A DNA stretch of 25,461 nucleotides from a virus. The notes under the pieces were generated by a model that did not search any database, was not told where the DNA came from, and saw nothing but the letters and a program-made list of their open reading frames with translations. Made by a program: the position numbers and the translations under genes. Every line of letters begins with the position of its first letter. The stretch's first letter is position 1. Location: the IMG/VR virus record IMGVR_UViG_3300030102_008656, positions 1 through 25,461 of that record; one strand, given 5' to 3'. Positions 14,142 to 22,022 of this stretch are shown piece by piece.

Positions 14142-14534
14142 TTAAACTGTAGCTGGTTCTTTTTCTTCTTCTTTTTTCTCTTCGTCATCAAAGAGTTGAA
14201 TTACTTCAGGTTCGCTAGCCTCTTGCTGAATAGGAGGATTTGGATTATTAATATTGTCGTACTGAGTAGTAATACGTTCATCTAGTTCAACGTTTGATAC
14301 GCTAATTGCACTCTTATCAAAAACCCAATCGTTCTTTTCTTTGTCTTTTAAAAATTCCATAAAGATATAAGGAAATGATTGAACTTGAAGTTGCCCTGTA
14401 CTTTGATCAGGTTGTACATGAATAATAACTGGGTTAGTTAAAGTAAGAGTTTTAGCATCTTCAGCTTTAATAACACCAATTACAGTTCTACCAATATGAT
14501 CAATGATAGTTTTAATTGATTTTTTATCTGCCAT
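14142..14534 (-). CDS. Hypothetical protein with possible Sm-like fold
   Basis: The 130-residue product has a beta-rich N-terminal half: IGRTVIGVIKAEDAKTLTL, NPVIIHVQ and SFPYIFMEFL, in a spacing that recalls an LSm/Hfq-like barrel, then a linker and a strongly acidic C-terminus (FDDEEKKEEEKEP). The Sm resemblance is an impression from pattern and not secure. I recall similar proteins in T4-like marine phages without a function. It lies between Hsp20 and another small gene, with 34 bases to Hsp20. The stretch 14535-14574 before it holds only T-runs. Confidence 0.72.
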   Translation of the reverse strand: MADKKSIKTIIDHIGRTVIGVIKAEDAKTLTLTNPVIIHVQPDQSTGQLQVQSFPYIFMEFLKDKEKNDWVFDKSAISVSNVELDERITTQYDNINNPNPPIQQEASEPEVIQLFDDEEKKEEEKEPATV

Positions 14535-14574
14535 AATATTATTTTAATTAATTTTTTTTATAATCCACTTTTTT

Positions 14575-14886
14575 TTATTGAAATCTTAAAGTATTTGCTA
14601 CTTTTTGAGCCTCGGCTAAAGCTTCTTTAGCTTGTTTTGATAGATAAGTAGATTTATCTGAAGCATGTTCTAATGCATCTTTTAAAAGAAAAACTGCTCT
14701 TCTAATTTTTTCTATTTCTTCTGAATTAATAGTTCCGGAACCATCATCAGTTCCTACTATAATGTTCCTAATAATTGCTAAAGTTTCTAAAATACCTTTA
14801 GCTTTACCTCTATTGAAAGCAGGGTGAGCTTTATAGGTATTATCATCTTCTGGCTTGTCAAGATATCCACCTGGTTGTACTGGCAT
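14575..14886 (-). CDS. Small helical hypothetical protein
   Basis: The product is 103 residues if the ATG at 14886 is used; a longer frame to 14931 would overlap the end of the polymerase gene by 38 bases. I prefer 14886 because it begins MPVQPGGYLDKPEDD and has AGTAAATA eight bases upstream. The protein is mainly helical (KAKGILETLAIIRNIIVG, then EEIEKIRRAVFLLKDALEHAS), ending in an Ala/Lys/Gln-rich helix. No family is recognised. It could be a small virion or regulatory protein. Confidence 0.7.
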   Translation of the reverse strand: MPVQPGGYLDKPEDDNTYKAHPAFNRGKAKGILETLAIIRNIIVGTDDGSGTINSEEIEKIRRAVFLLKDALEHASDKSTYLSKQAKEALAEAQKVANTLRFQ

Positions 14887-14893
14887 AGTGATG

Positions 14894-17470
14894 TTATTTA
14901 CTAAACAAGTCAAATAGTTCAACTTGTACATTTTCAGCAGGTTTACGAATCTTCCAACCTACACAATCATAAAAACGTTCAATTCCTTGAAAGAGAATCT
15001 TTTCAAACATTTTATCATAATTAATTTTAAAGATATCTTTAAACTCTTTAGGATACTCATATTTAAAACCTATACTATCAAGACCGTATTTATTAGGCTT
15101 TTCAACATACATATAACGTACCTTATCACCAGAACTTAAATCTTCATACCTATTACCAGTATTAAGCTTATCTAATAGTAGATTATAAAAATAAGCAGAC
15201 TTTACATGTATCGGCATACTCTTTACAGTATTAAACTCATTACAAGCTACAGCATACTTCTCATACCCTTTAACCCCCATAACAAAAGCTAGTTCTTCAG
15301 GAGTAAGCTCTTTAAAAATATCATAAGTTTTATTCAATACTTTATTAGTTTCCGATAAAGATTGAGTACTTAACATAGTTTCAATAATTTTCTTAGCATA
15401 AGGTTTAATAGCATTAGGCATAGTAGTACGAACAACTTCTACACCAGTATACTTAAATTTATTTTCCTTAATACCTTCATCATCTAAGATATGCATAACA
15501 TATCGTTTCTTCTGCAAGAATACCCCTACATCAGCAATACATTCTCGTTTAAAAACAAATCGACTATCTTTAGATAATAAAGCTTTCTTAGCCCATTCCT
15601 GAACACCGTTATTAAGATAGTCTTCAATTTCTTGAATCTTATCATGAGTATCTTGATGAACATCATCTCCATCTAAAAACTTTAATCCTTTATTAACAAG
15701 AGGGGTAATCGAAACATAAGATGAATCAGTATCGTTATATACAATACAACCTTCTAACTCTCTATCAGATATATCAGGTATTTCATTTTTAATAAACTCT
15801 TTAATAAGTTCATTCGAATACTTAATAACAGCTTGACCAGTTAACGTTACAGACGATGCAATATCGTCATCACCAATAGGAGCATTTTTATTACCCATAT
15901 ACCCATAACAAGAGTTAATAAGAATCTTAATAACCATCTGCGAAGTATTCAGTCTTTCTACTTCATATTTAGCTTCAATATATTCAGGAGTATCTTTTTT
16001 AAGTTTCTTTAGTTTAGTTTTAGCTTTAAAAAGTTCTTTCTTAATAACTACTCGTTGATTATAATAGTACTCCAAAAACTCAGGTATAATACCTTTCTTT
16101 TTCTGCGTAAATAAGAAACCAGCCTTAGATAAAGCGCATTGCTCATCTTTTAGAAACTTAGCAAATGCAGGTCTATCAAGTTCAAATAATTTACCGCTTA
16201 CATGCTGTATAACTACTTTTTTATCAGTAGTATTTTCTACTTTACCTATTTTAGTTTCAGGAGAAGTATTAAGCGATATCATCACATTAGGATATAGAGA
16301 GTTAGCATCAAACGATACTACATGATTCTTAAATCCATTCTTAGGCTCAGCAACATATGCACCTGGATTCTTACCAGTATCAGCATTACGTAAAAACGTA
16401 GCAATAACTTCACCACGTTTTCTAGCTTTAATACATAGCGCGCCATTAATTACTTGAATCGTACCCATCGCACCCTCTAACGTAGTTAGTCCAACATAAG
16501 ATAACTTTCGTAGTAGAGGTACATATTGTAATTTTTCTTCTAGTCGAACTAACAAGTTAACGTCTTGAATATTATAGTCAATAAAAGTATTCCAATCTTC
16601 ATCAGATAGAGTAGCTAGATTAGTATCACCGTAATCAATCTTACGTTGACCTAATTCTACTTCACCAATAGCATCTAACTTATAAGATTCTCTAAGTTTT
16701 AAACAAAAGCGTTTATAAACATCTAGATAATCTAAACAAGCTATACCGTCAATATGATAACGTTTTTGCTCTCTACCGAACTGACCTTTAATAGTTCTAA
16801 AATGAACTCTTCCTAAAGGGGAAAGTCGATTTACATAATCTTGACCAAGTATACGCTCAATACGATTAATAATATAAGGTATATCAAAAAATTCAGAGTT
16901 CCAACCACTCAAAATATCCGGATAATCACTTTCGAGGTATTCAATAAATCTAATAAACATCTCGCGCTCATCTCTACAATGAACATAATTAAGATTATCT
17001 ACACCGTCACCCGTATACGGCTTAATACCAAACGTATGAAACTTTTTACTAAAATTATCATAACAAGTTATTACATTTACTACATGAGTAGGATTTTCAG
17101 GATCAGGAAACGTATCAGGAGAATAAGTCTCAATATCTAATAAACACGTTTTCAAAGGATGAGTACTAAATTTATCTTCTTCATTCTGCTCCCAGTATAG
17201 ATCTAATAAAAACTGCTGCGCAGGAGGCATATTTTCAAAAACTCGTTTAACATTAGATTCTCTTACAAAACGAGATCTATCATAACTAGTATTAAACTTA
17301 CGCTTTCTTAATTTAGTACCATAGATAGAAGTTTTTTCACCGCTAGTATTTTCAAGATAAAGATAAGGTTCAAAAGAGCATTCATGCATAACTCTTTTAC
17401 CGTCAGTATCCCACGTAAATAAATTTACGCAACGATTACGGCCATCATAAACTACATTACGATAAGACAT
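14894..17470 (-). CDS. 43: Replicative DNA polymerase, T4 gp43-like (family B)
   Basis: The 858-residue enzyme copies the phage genome and proofreads. Exonuclease motifs are intact: LLDIET (Asp112, Glu114, the same numbers as in T4), NSEFFD (Asp196) and YNIQD (Asp303). Polymerase motifs are DANSLYP (Asp388), KILINSCYG (515-523) and YNDTDSS (Asp580, Asp582), with KKRYVMHI further on. The C-terminus VELFDLFSK matches the clamp-binding tail of T4 gp43 (FDMFDF). It is shorter than T4 (898). The ATG directly abuts a perfect 22-bp palindrome containing TATAAT, suggesting promoter and perhaps translational control. Confidence 0.97.
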   Translation of the reverse strand: MSYRNVVYDGRNRCVNLFTWDTDGKRVMHECSFEPYLYLENTSGEKTSIYGTKLRKRKFNTSYDRSRFVRESNVKRVFENMPPAQQFLLDLYWEQNEEDKFSTHPLKTCLLDIETYSPDTFPDPENPTHVVNVITCYDNFSKKFHTFGIKPYTGDGVDNLNYVHCRDEREMFIRFIEYLESDYPDILSGWNSEFFDIPYIINRIERILGQDYVNRLSPLGRVHFRTIKGQFGREQKRYHIDGIACLDYLDVYKRFCLKLRESYKLDAIGEVELGQRKIDYGDTNLATLSDEDWNTFIDYNIQDVNLLVRLEEKLQYVPLLRKLSYVGLTTLEGAMGTIQVINGALCIKARKRGEVIATFLRNADTGKNPGAYVAEPKNGFKNHVVSFDANSLYPNVMISLNTSPETKIGKVENTTDKKVVIQHVSGKLFELDRPAFAKFLKDEQCALSKAGFLFTQKKKGIIPEFLEYYYNQRVVIKKELFKAKTKLKKLKKDTPEYIEAKYEVERLNTSQMVIKILINSCYGYMGNKNAPIGDDDIASSVTLTGQAVIKYSNELIKEFIKNEIPDISDRELEGCIVYNDTDSSYVSITPLVNKGLKFLDGDDVHQDTHDKIQEIEDYLNNGVQEWAKKALLSKDSRFVFKRECIADVGVFLQKKRYVMHILDDEGIKENKFKYTGVEVVRTTMPNAIKPYAKKIIETMLSTQSLSETNKVLNKTYDIFKELTPEELAFVMGVKGYEKYAVACNEFNTVKSMPIHVKSAYFYNLLLDKLNTGNRYEDLSSGDKVRYMYVEKPNKYGLDSIGFKYEYPKEFKDIFKINYDKMFEKILFQGIERFYDCVGWKIRKPAENVQVELFDLFSK
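14895..14902 (-). promoter_or_regulatory. Weak late-type promoter candidate (AGTAAATA)
   Basis: On the minus strand AGTAAATA (6 of 8 to TATAAATA) ends eight bases before the ATG at 14886 and overlaps the stop of the polymerase gene. The wider TTTAGTAAATA also precedes the DHH gene. Confidence 0.35.
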
Positions 17471-17492
17471 CTATCTTATTATAATAAGATAG
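17471..17492. promoter_or_regulatory. Perfect 22-bp palindrome at the gp43 start, with TATAAT
   Basis: The 11-bp arm CTATCTTATTA is followed directly by its exact reverse complement. The palindrome ends at the base next to the polymerase ATG. On the minus strand it includes TATAAT (17478-17483), seven bases before the ATG. In T4, gp43 represses its own translation by binding an RNA hairpin next to its start, so an operator role is plausible; a DNA operator is equally possible. Confidence 0.6.
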
Positions 17493-17495
17493 TTC

Positions 17496-18725
17496 CTAAT
17501 TCCACTGTTTTAAGAAGTTTCTCTCATCACTGCCCCAAGGAGTATTTAAAGCTTCAAGATGTGATCCTATATTCGGCTCTCTTTCTAATATTCTAGCTTC
17601 TCCTATAGCTCTTAATTTTTTAATATTAGAAAAATAATTATTTCTATTTTTAAAGTTTAAAATATTTCTTATTTTATGATCAAACTCATCTACTGTAGAA
17701 AATCTCAAACTGTTAGGTGCAGTATAGTACGTTTCCATATCTTGACATAAACACGGTATACCTAAAATACATGCTTCGATAAATTTAATATCTGATTTAG
17801 CTTTATTAAAATCATTTACCTGTAAGGGAGCTACCATGAGCTGGGCATTTATACCAGCAATAAAATTAGGATATTTAAGTAATGATTGCCAAGGGTAAAA
17901 TTCAACCTTTCGTTGTTGTACTAAATCAACTAGAGTAGGCGGAAATGCCCCTACAAAAATCCATTGAAACTCATCTACAGTTTTTCTAATGTAATCTCTA
18001 ACCTGAGTTAAATCATCGTTACCCCCGGTTTTATTATCTACATCGTAATGAGCTCCAGAACCAGTATATAAAATTCTAGGTTTTTTCTTATTTTTATTAT
18101 AAGCTTTTCTTACATTATGCTCATTGAATTGATAACCCATCCAACCATAAGGAATAAAATTCGGTATAACTGAAATTTTTTCTTGGCCAGTTTTTTCTTG
18201 ATAGAGTCTTTTCATAAAATCACATGTCACTGTAACTTCATCTACCATATTAATAATATCAATACAATTCTGTCTTATTTCATCATTATCAAATGCAAAT
18301 TTAAACTTATTGTAATCAGGAATACATTCTCTAAATACTACATCATCAACTTCATATATAATTTTGAATCCAAATTCTAGTTGTATTTGTTTGAGAAATT
18401 TTACAAACTCTTTTTGAGCTGTAGAAGCCTGTCTTTGAAGTTTAACTGCCTTTACTCCAGTATACCATGCTGGATTAGTTACCATAGCAGTAGTGGATTG
18501 TGACATACCTATACCTTCACCATTTATTACATTTTCAGGCCATAATATTCTCCAATGCCCACAGCCTGAATAATCTGCTAAGTAGTTTATATACCTAGGT
18601 AAGGTTGCTTCTTTAGGTAATAAAGGCTCATGTGTTGTAGCTATTGCCTTAGCTGCCGGTTGAATAGTTGGTACACCTGGTATAGGCGGAGCATAAGGTT
18701 GCGGGTAAGGAGAAGGTCCTATCAT
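17496..18725 (-). CDS. Glycosyltransferase, GT-B fold (GT4-like)
   Basis: The 409-residue protein has a Pro-rich N-terminal tail (MIGPSPYPQPYAPP), an N-terminal Rossmann-like half (YINYLADYSGCGHWRI, IIYEVDDVVF) and a C-terminal donor-binding half (RILYTGSGAHYDV, WIFVGAFPP, then KAKSDIKFIEACILGIPCLC, the usual GT-B E-x7-E type region). The ATG at 18725 is preferred over an upstream TTG at 18749, which would overlap gene 46. Its sugar donor and target are unknown. It is placed between recombination and polymerase genes, a location that could suit DNA modification but does not prove it. No signal peptide or transmembrane segment is seen. Confidence 0.85.
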   Translation of the reverse strand: MIGPSPYPQPYAPPIPGVPTIQPAAKAIATTHEPLLPKEATLPRYINYLADYSGCGHWRILWPENVINGEGIGMSQSTTAMVTNPAWYTGVKAVKLQRQASTAQKEFVKFLKQIQLEFGFKIIYEVDDVVFRECIPDYNKFKFAFDNDEIRQNCIDIINMVDEVTVTCDFMKRLYQEKTGQEKISVIPNFIPYGWMGYQFNEHNVRKAYNKNKKKPRILYTGSGAHYDVDNKTGGNDDLTQVRDYIRKTVDEFQWIFVGAFPPTLVDLVQQRKVEFYPWQSLLKYPNFIAGINAQLMVAPLQVNDFNKAKSDIKFIEACILGIPCLCQDMETYYTAPNSLRFSTVDEFDHKIRNILNFKNRNNYFSNIKKLRAIGEARILEREPNIGSHLEALNTPWGSDERNFLKQWN

Positions 18726-18738
18726 CACTATATATATG

Positions 18739-20544
18739 TTACATTTCAATATAATCTACACGCGTAGTTATACCGTTTTCTTTTTGAAGATATATTACAT
18801 CACCAGTAACTGCTTTAATTGATTCCTTTCTATGAGAAATAACTATAGAGCATTCATCAAGCTCTTCTACTCTGTCTTGAAGTATAGATGTAATCAACTC
18901 GATACCTTTTTCGTCAAACGAAGAATCAAAAAGTTCATCATATATAGCAATATTATAACGCACACCACCTTGAAGTCTTCTTATATCTGAAAAGGTAAAT
19001 AAGCATGCTAAATCGATCGATTTACGCTCTGCTCCAGAAAAGTTAAAATATGAACATACTTTATTTTTTTCATTAAGTATTTCTTCTTCGAAATATTCAT
19101 TAAAGATACATATCGAATTAGAATCAAGTCTCTTAAGATAATGTAAAAGTTTTCCATTCAAAAGTTCTAATAGCTTATTTACTATATATGATTTTACACC
19201 TTCTTCTGATACTACATACTTAACAATATCTAATTTACTTAACTCGCTCTTAAACTTCTTTACAGTTTTTTGTAACTTGTTTACTCGTTTTTTAGTTTCT
19301 TCTATAATAGAGTCGAAGTCTGTATCTGTTGACTCTATAGCTTCAAGATCACCTTCAAGTTCAACTTGCCACTTATCTAATTGCTCTAGTCTCTGCTCAA
19401 TATTAACTTTATTTTGTTCTTGTAGTTTTCCTTCTGATATTCTATTACGACATTCACCAATTGCTTTTAAAAATCTATTTTTTCTAACTCTTAATTCTTT
19501 AAGCCCGTCGGAGTAATATTTAATATCCTCAATTGCTTCATGAATTGCTGCTTTAAGTTTTTCTTTTTCTTTAGCTATTAATTCAGCATCATGTTCTTCC
19601 ATAGGTCGAAGACATACAGGGCATTTTTCTTCTTCTGTACCCATTTTCTTATATCTTTCTTTCCTCTCAGCAGCTAAAGCTTTATTACGAGCAACCGCTT
19701 CTAGATTACTTTCAATTTTTATATCTTGATCTAAAACTGCTTCTTCTAATGCAGATATTTGACTTTCAACCTTATTAGTATCTATATCTTCTATTTTATC
19801 TAACTGCTCTTCTAACTTTTCTTTTTCAAGATTATTATCTTTTTTGCGACCTAAATATTTTTCTTTTTTATCTTTTCTAGTCTGTAAGATTTTTTCTTTT
19901 TGATCGTTATAATTTTTATAAGCTTTATCTATCTCCTCTAATTTAGTTAATTGAGTATCATGCTCTCTAGATATCTCATTATATTCATTTCTTAAAGTAG
20001 CAAGCATTGTACTAAATACCTCCATACCAAAAATATCCTCAATAAACTTTCGTTTTTCAATTTTATTTTTAGCCATAAACGGAACTGCATTATTTACAGT
20101 CATAATAACACAGTTTTGAAAAATAGAAGGTGAAGCGCTTAATACACTATTAATATAAGCAGTTGTATTTTTGATACTATCTCTAGTCCTATCTACTCCG
20201 TCTTTAAAAATTAATACTTTAGAAGGTGATAAGGTACGAATAATTTTATAGTTGTTTTTACCTTTAGGGGAATCTAACTCAAAATCTAATTCAATATGAG
20301 TCTTACCATTAGTTAAATTATTAGGTATAAGATCCTTTTTTAATTCCCTTAACGTCTCGCCAAAAATAGCAAAATATAAAGCATCTGCTATTGTACTTTT
20401 ACCAATAGCATTTCTACGATCAGGCTTATCTTTATTTTTACCAGTTATAACATGAAGACCTTTTCTGAATTCTACAGTTACGGGATCTTCACCTACTGAT
20501 AAAAAATTTACAATACTAAGCTTCTTAAAGTTTACTTTTTTCAT
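18739..20544 (-). CDS. 46: SbcC/Rad50-like recombination nuclease subunit, T4 gp46
   Basis: The 601-residue ATPase acts with gp47 to resect DNA ends and degrade host DNA. The Walker A runs GKN...NAIGKST (about 35-51), with the extended P-loop of gp46 proteins. Two long coiled-coil arms (about 180-310 and 325-450) flank a zinc-hook CPVC near residue 315. The ABC signature is FSGAERKSIDLA and Walker B is IAIYDELFDSSFDEKG, followed by SIVISHRKE. T4 gp46 has 560 residues. The ATG overlaps the gp47 gene by 20 bases, as a coupled pair. It is downstream of gp55 and gp47 in the T4 order 55-47-46. Confidence 0.96.
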   Translation of the reverse strand: MKKVNFKKLSIVNFLSVGEDPVTVEFRKGLHVITGKNKDKPDRRNAIGKSTIADALYFAIFGETLRELKKDLIPNNLTNGKTHIELDFELDSPKGKNNYKIIRTLSPSKVLIFKDGVDRTRDSIKNTTAYINSVLSASPSIFQNCVIMTVNNAVPFMAKNKIEKRKFIEDIFGMEVFSTMLATLRNEYNEISREHDTQLTKLEEIDKAYKNYNDQKEKILQTRKDKKEKYLGRKKDNNLEKEKLEEQLDKIEDIDTNKVESQISALEEAVLDQDIKIESNLEAVARNKALAAERKERYKKMGTEEEKCPVCLRPMEEHDAELIAKEKEKLKAAIHEAIEDIKYYSDGLKELRVRKNRFLKAIGECRNRISEGKLQEQNKVNIEQRLEQLDKWQVELEGDLEAIESTDTDFDSIIEETKKRVNKLQKTVKKFKSELSKLDIVKYVVSEEGVKSYIVNKLLELLNGKLLHYLKRLDSNSICIFNEYFEEEILNEKNKVCSYFNFSGAERKSIDLACLFTFSDIRRLQGGVRYNIAIYDELFDSSFDEKGIELITSILQDRVEELDECSIVISHRKESIKAVTGDVIYLQKENGITTRVDYIEM

Positions 20545-21574
20545 ATAAACTAAGAGTATAATTTATTATCTCCTTTTTATTCTTTATTTCAAGCAAATTT
20601 ACAAATTCTTCTATAGCTTGAGGAATATCAATACCAGATAAATCTTCTTTACTATTACTATCATCTATTAGTCGATTAAAATTAATATCATAATCAACAG
20701 TTAAAGCTTCAGGTCTTAATAAGGAAAGCTTTTTTAGTAATAAATCCATATCAGGTTGTGATATATTTTTATCAACCTTAAGTCTTACTATGTTACCAGC
20801 CAGTATATTAATTATATTAGAGGTAATATTTCCTTCTCGTACTAATTCACTTAATGATACTTTATTATAAGAAGGAGAAATATTATTTGGAGTAAAATTA
20901 TACTCTAAAGTATCTAAATCTAATATGTAGTACCCCTTTTCATTTCCTGCATCTCCAAAATCCATTTGAAAAGGATTACCCACATACAGTATTGTACCCT
21001 TACCATACTTTTTTTCATGTCTAGTATGAAAATGACCAGATATAATTAATGAACTCTTTTTCAATAAATCTTTAACCTTAAGTCCTTCTTCACAAACTTT
21101 ATAAGAATTCATCTTAAAAGTTTCAATCTCAAAATGACCAAAAATTATATCACTTTCAGGTACTTCTTTTATATTTGTATTCCAAGGACAGAAGGTAATA
21201 GTTCGATCAAATGCTTCAATAGTATCAAATCGATCTAAAATAGTTACATTTTTACGCTTCTTAAAGATAGATAATGAGTTAACATCAGTTCTATGCTTAT
21301 AGTAAATATCATGATTACCTGTTATAGCAATAATATTAAAATCACATAATATATCTAAAATATCTGCAGATATCTGCAAAGTATTCACTGATATTTCACT
21401 TCTATTATGATGCCAATCACCACAAAAGATTATATCTTTAATATTTTTTCGTTTACACTCTTCTTTAAACCAATGAGTCCATTCTATTGCATAATTATGC
21501 CAGTTTGAACTATTAGAATGTACACCAAGATGTAAATCTGAAAAAATAGCTACTCTTGGTTTATTAATCTTCAA
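20525..21574 (-). CDS. 47: SbcD/Mre11-like nuclease subunit, T4 gp47
   Basis: The 349-residue metallophosphoesterase is the nuclease partner of gp46. Metal motifs are FSDLHLGVH (Asp12, His14), FCGDWHHN, ITGNHD and SGHFHTRH. The start is a TTG at 21574: no ATG or GTG lies before the first motif and the TTG gives the usual short N-terminus. It overlaps the gp55 stop by 11 bases, so coupling to gp55 translation may compensate for the weak start. Length agrees with T4 gp47 (339). Confidence 0.95.
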   Translation of the reverse strand: MKINKPRVAIFSDLHLGVHSNSSNWHNYAIEWTHWFKEECKRKNIKDIIFCGDWHHNRSEISVNTLQISADILDILCDFNIIAITGNHDIYYKHRTDVNSLSIFKKRKNVTILDRFDTIEAFDRTITFCPWNTNIKEVPESDIIFGHFEIETFKMNSYKVCEEGLKVKDLLKKSSLIISGHFHTRHEKKYGKGTILYVGNPFQMDFGDAGNEKGYYILDLDTLEYNFTPNNISPSYNKVSLSELVREGNITSNIINILAGNIVRLKVDKNISQPDMDLLLKKLSLLRPEALTVDYDINFNRLIDDSNSKEDLSGIDIPQAIEEFVNLLEIKNKKEIINYTLSLYEKSKL

Positions 21575-22001
21575 AGGAATTTTCTTCGTCAGTTGGTTTT
21601 ACATATACATGCCCGTGTGTATTTTCTGGATTAGACATAAAATCTTCATAAACTCGCTCTTTATACTTCGTAACTGCTTCATGATGCTTCTTTTCTTTCT
21701 TTATGCGATTTATAAAAGCATGATAAGCTATAGTAGTAAAATATGAAAAAGGATTAGTAGCTTTATCAAAATTAAACTTCTTATGCTTTAGAGCAGAATA
21801 CATTTTAATCAAAGCATCTCCTATCATATCATCTTTATAAGTATAATTGATAAAAGAAGCATTATAACTTAGACCATAAGCAATTTTTTTAATATTTTCT
21901 GCTAGATCGTCTGTTAGATTATCAGTATCGTAGTATTTACGTAAAGACTCTTTAAAGACTTTAGGTTCTATATAGTATGGTTTTTTCTCTTTTGCGGCCA
22001 T
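21564..22001 (-). CDS. 55: Late-transcription sigma factor, T4 gp55-like
   Basis: gp55 directs host RNA polymerase to TATAAATA late promoters. The 145-residue protein matches T4 gp55 (185) in its core: DDLAENIKKIAYGLSYNASF, NYTYKDDMIGDALIKMYSAL, then FDKATNPFSYFTTIAYHAF and NRIKKEKKH, which correspond to T4 [21 protein letters not shown] and [22 protein letters not shown]. It ends TDEENSFED, shorter than T4 and without an obvious clamp-binding motif (T4 SLDFLYE). TATAAT lies seven bases before the ATG, so gp55 itself is made before late genes. Confidence 0.93.
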   Translation of the reverse strand: MAAKEKKPYYIEPKVFKESLRKYYDTDNLTDDLAENIKKIAYGLSYNASFINYTYKDDMIGDALIKMYSALKHKKFNFDKATNPFSYFTTIAYHAFINRIKKEKKHHEAVTKYKERVYEDFMSNPENTHGHVYVKPTDEENSFED

Positions 22002-22008
22002 TTTATAA

Positions 22009-22014
22009 ATTATA
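22009..22014 (-). promoter_or_regulatory. TATAAT promoter for gp55
   Basis: On the minus strand TATAAT lies seven bases before the gp55 ATG, in the 21 bases between gp55 and uvsW. No Shine-Dalgarno fits in the remaining space. Confidence 0.5.
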
Positions 22015-22022
22015 ATATATGT

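Noticed and set aside
14088-14285. Rightward frame beginning inside Hsp20
   Set aside because: A run of Phe from a CTT repeat, no domain, antisense to two coding genes.
16841-17140. Rightward 99-codon frame inside gene 43
   Set aside because: Antisense to the exonuclease domain with intact catalytic motifs; translation is Ile/Thr/Arg noise.
21364-21385. ATATCTGCAGATAT palindrome and repeat of TATCTGCA inside gp47
   Set aside because: Short, within a well-conserved coding region, and expected by chance in AT-rich DNA.
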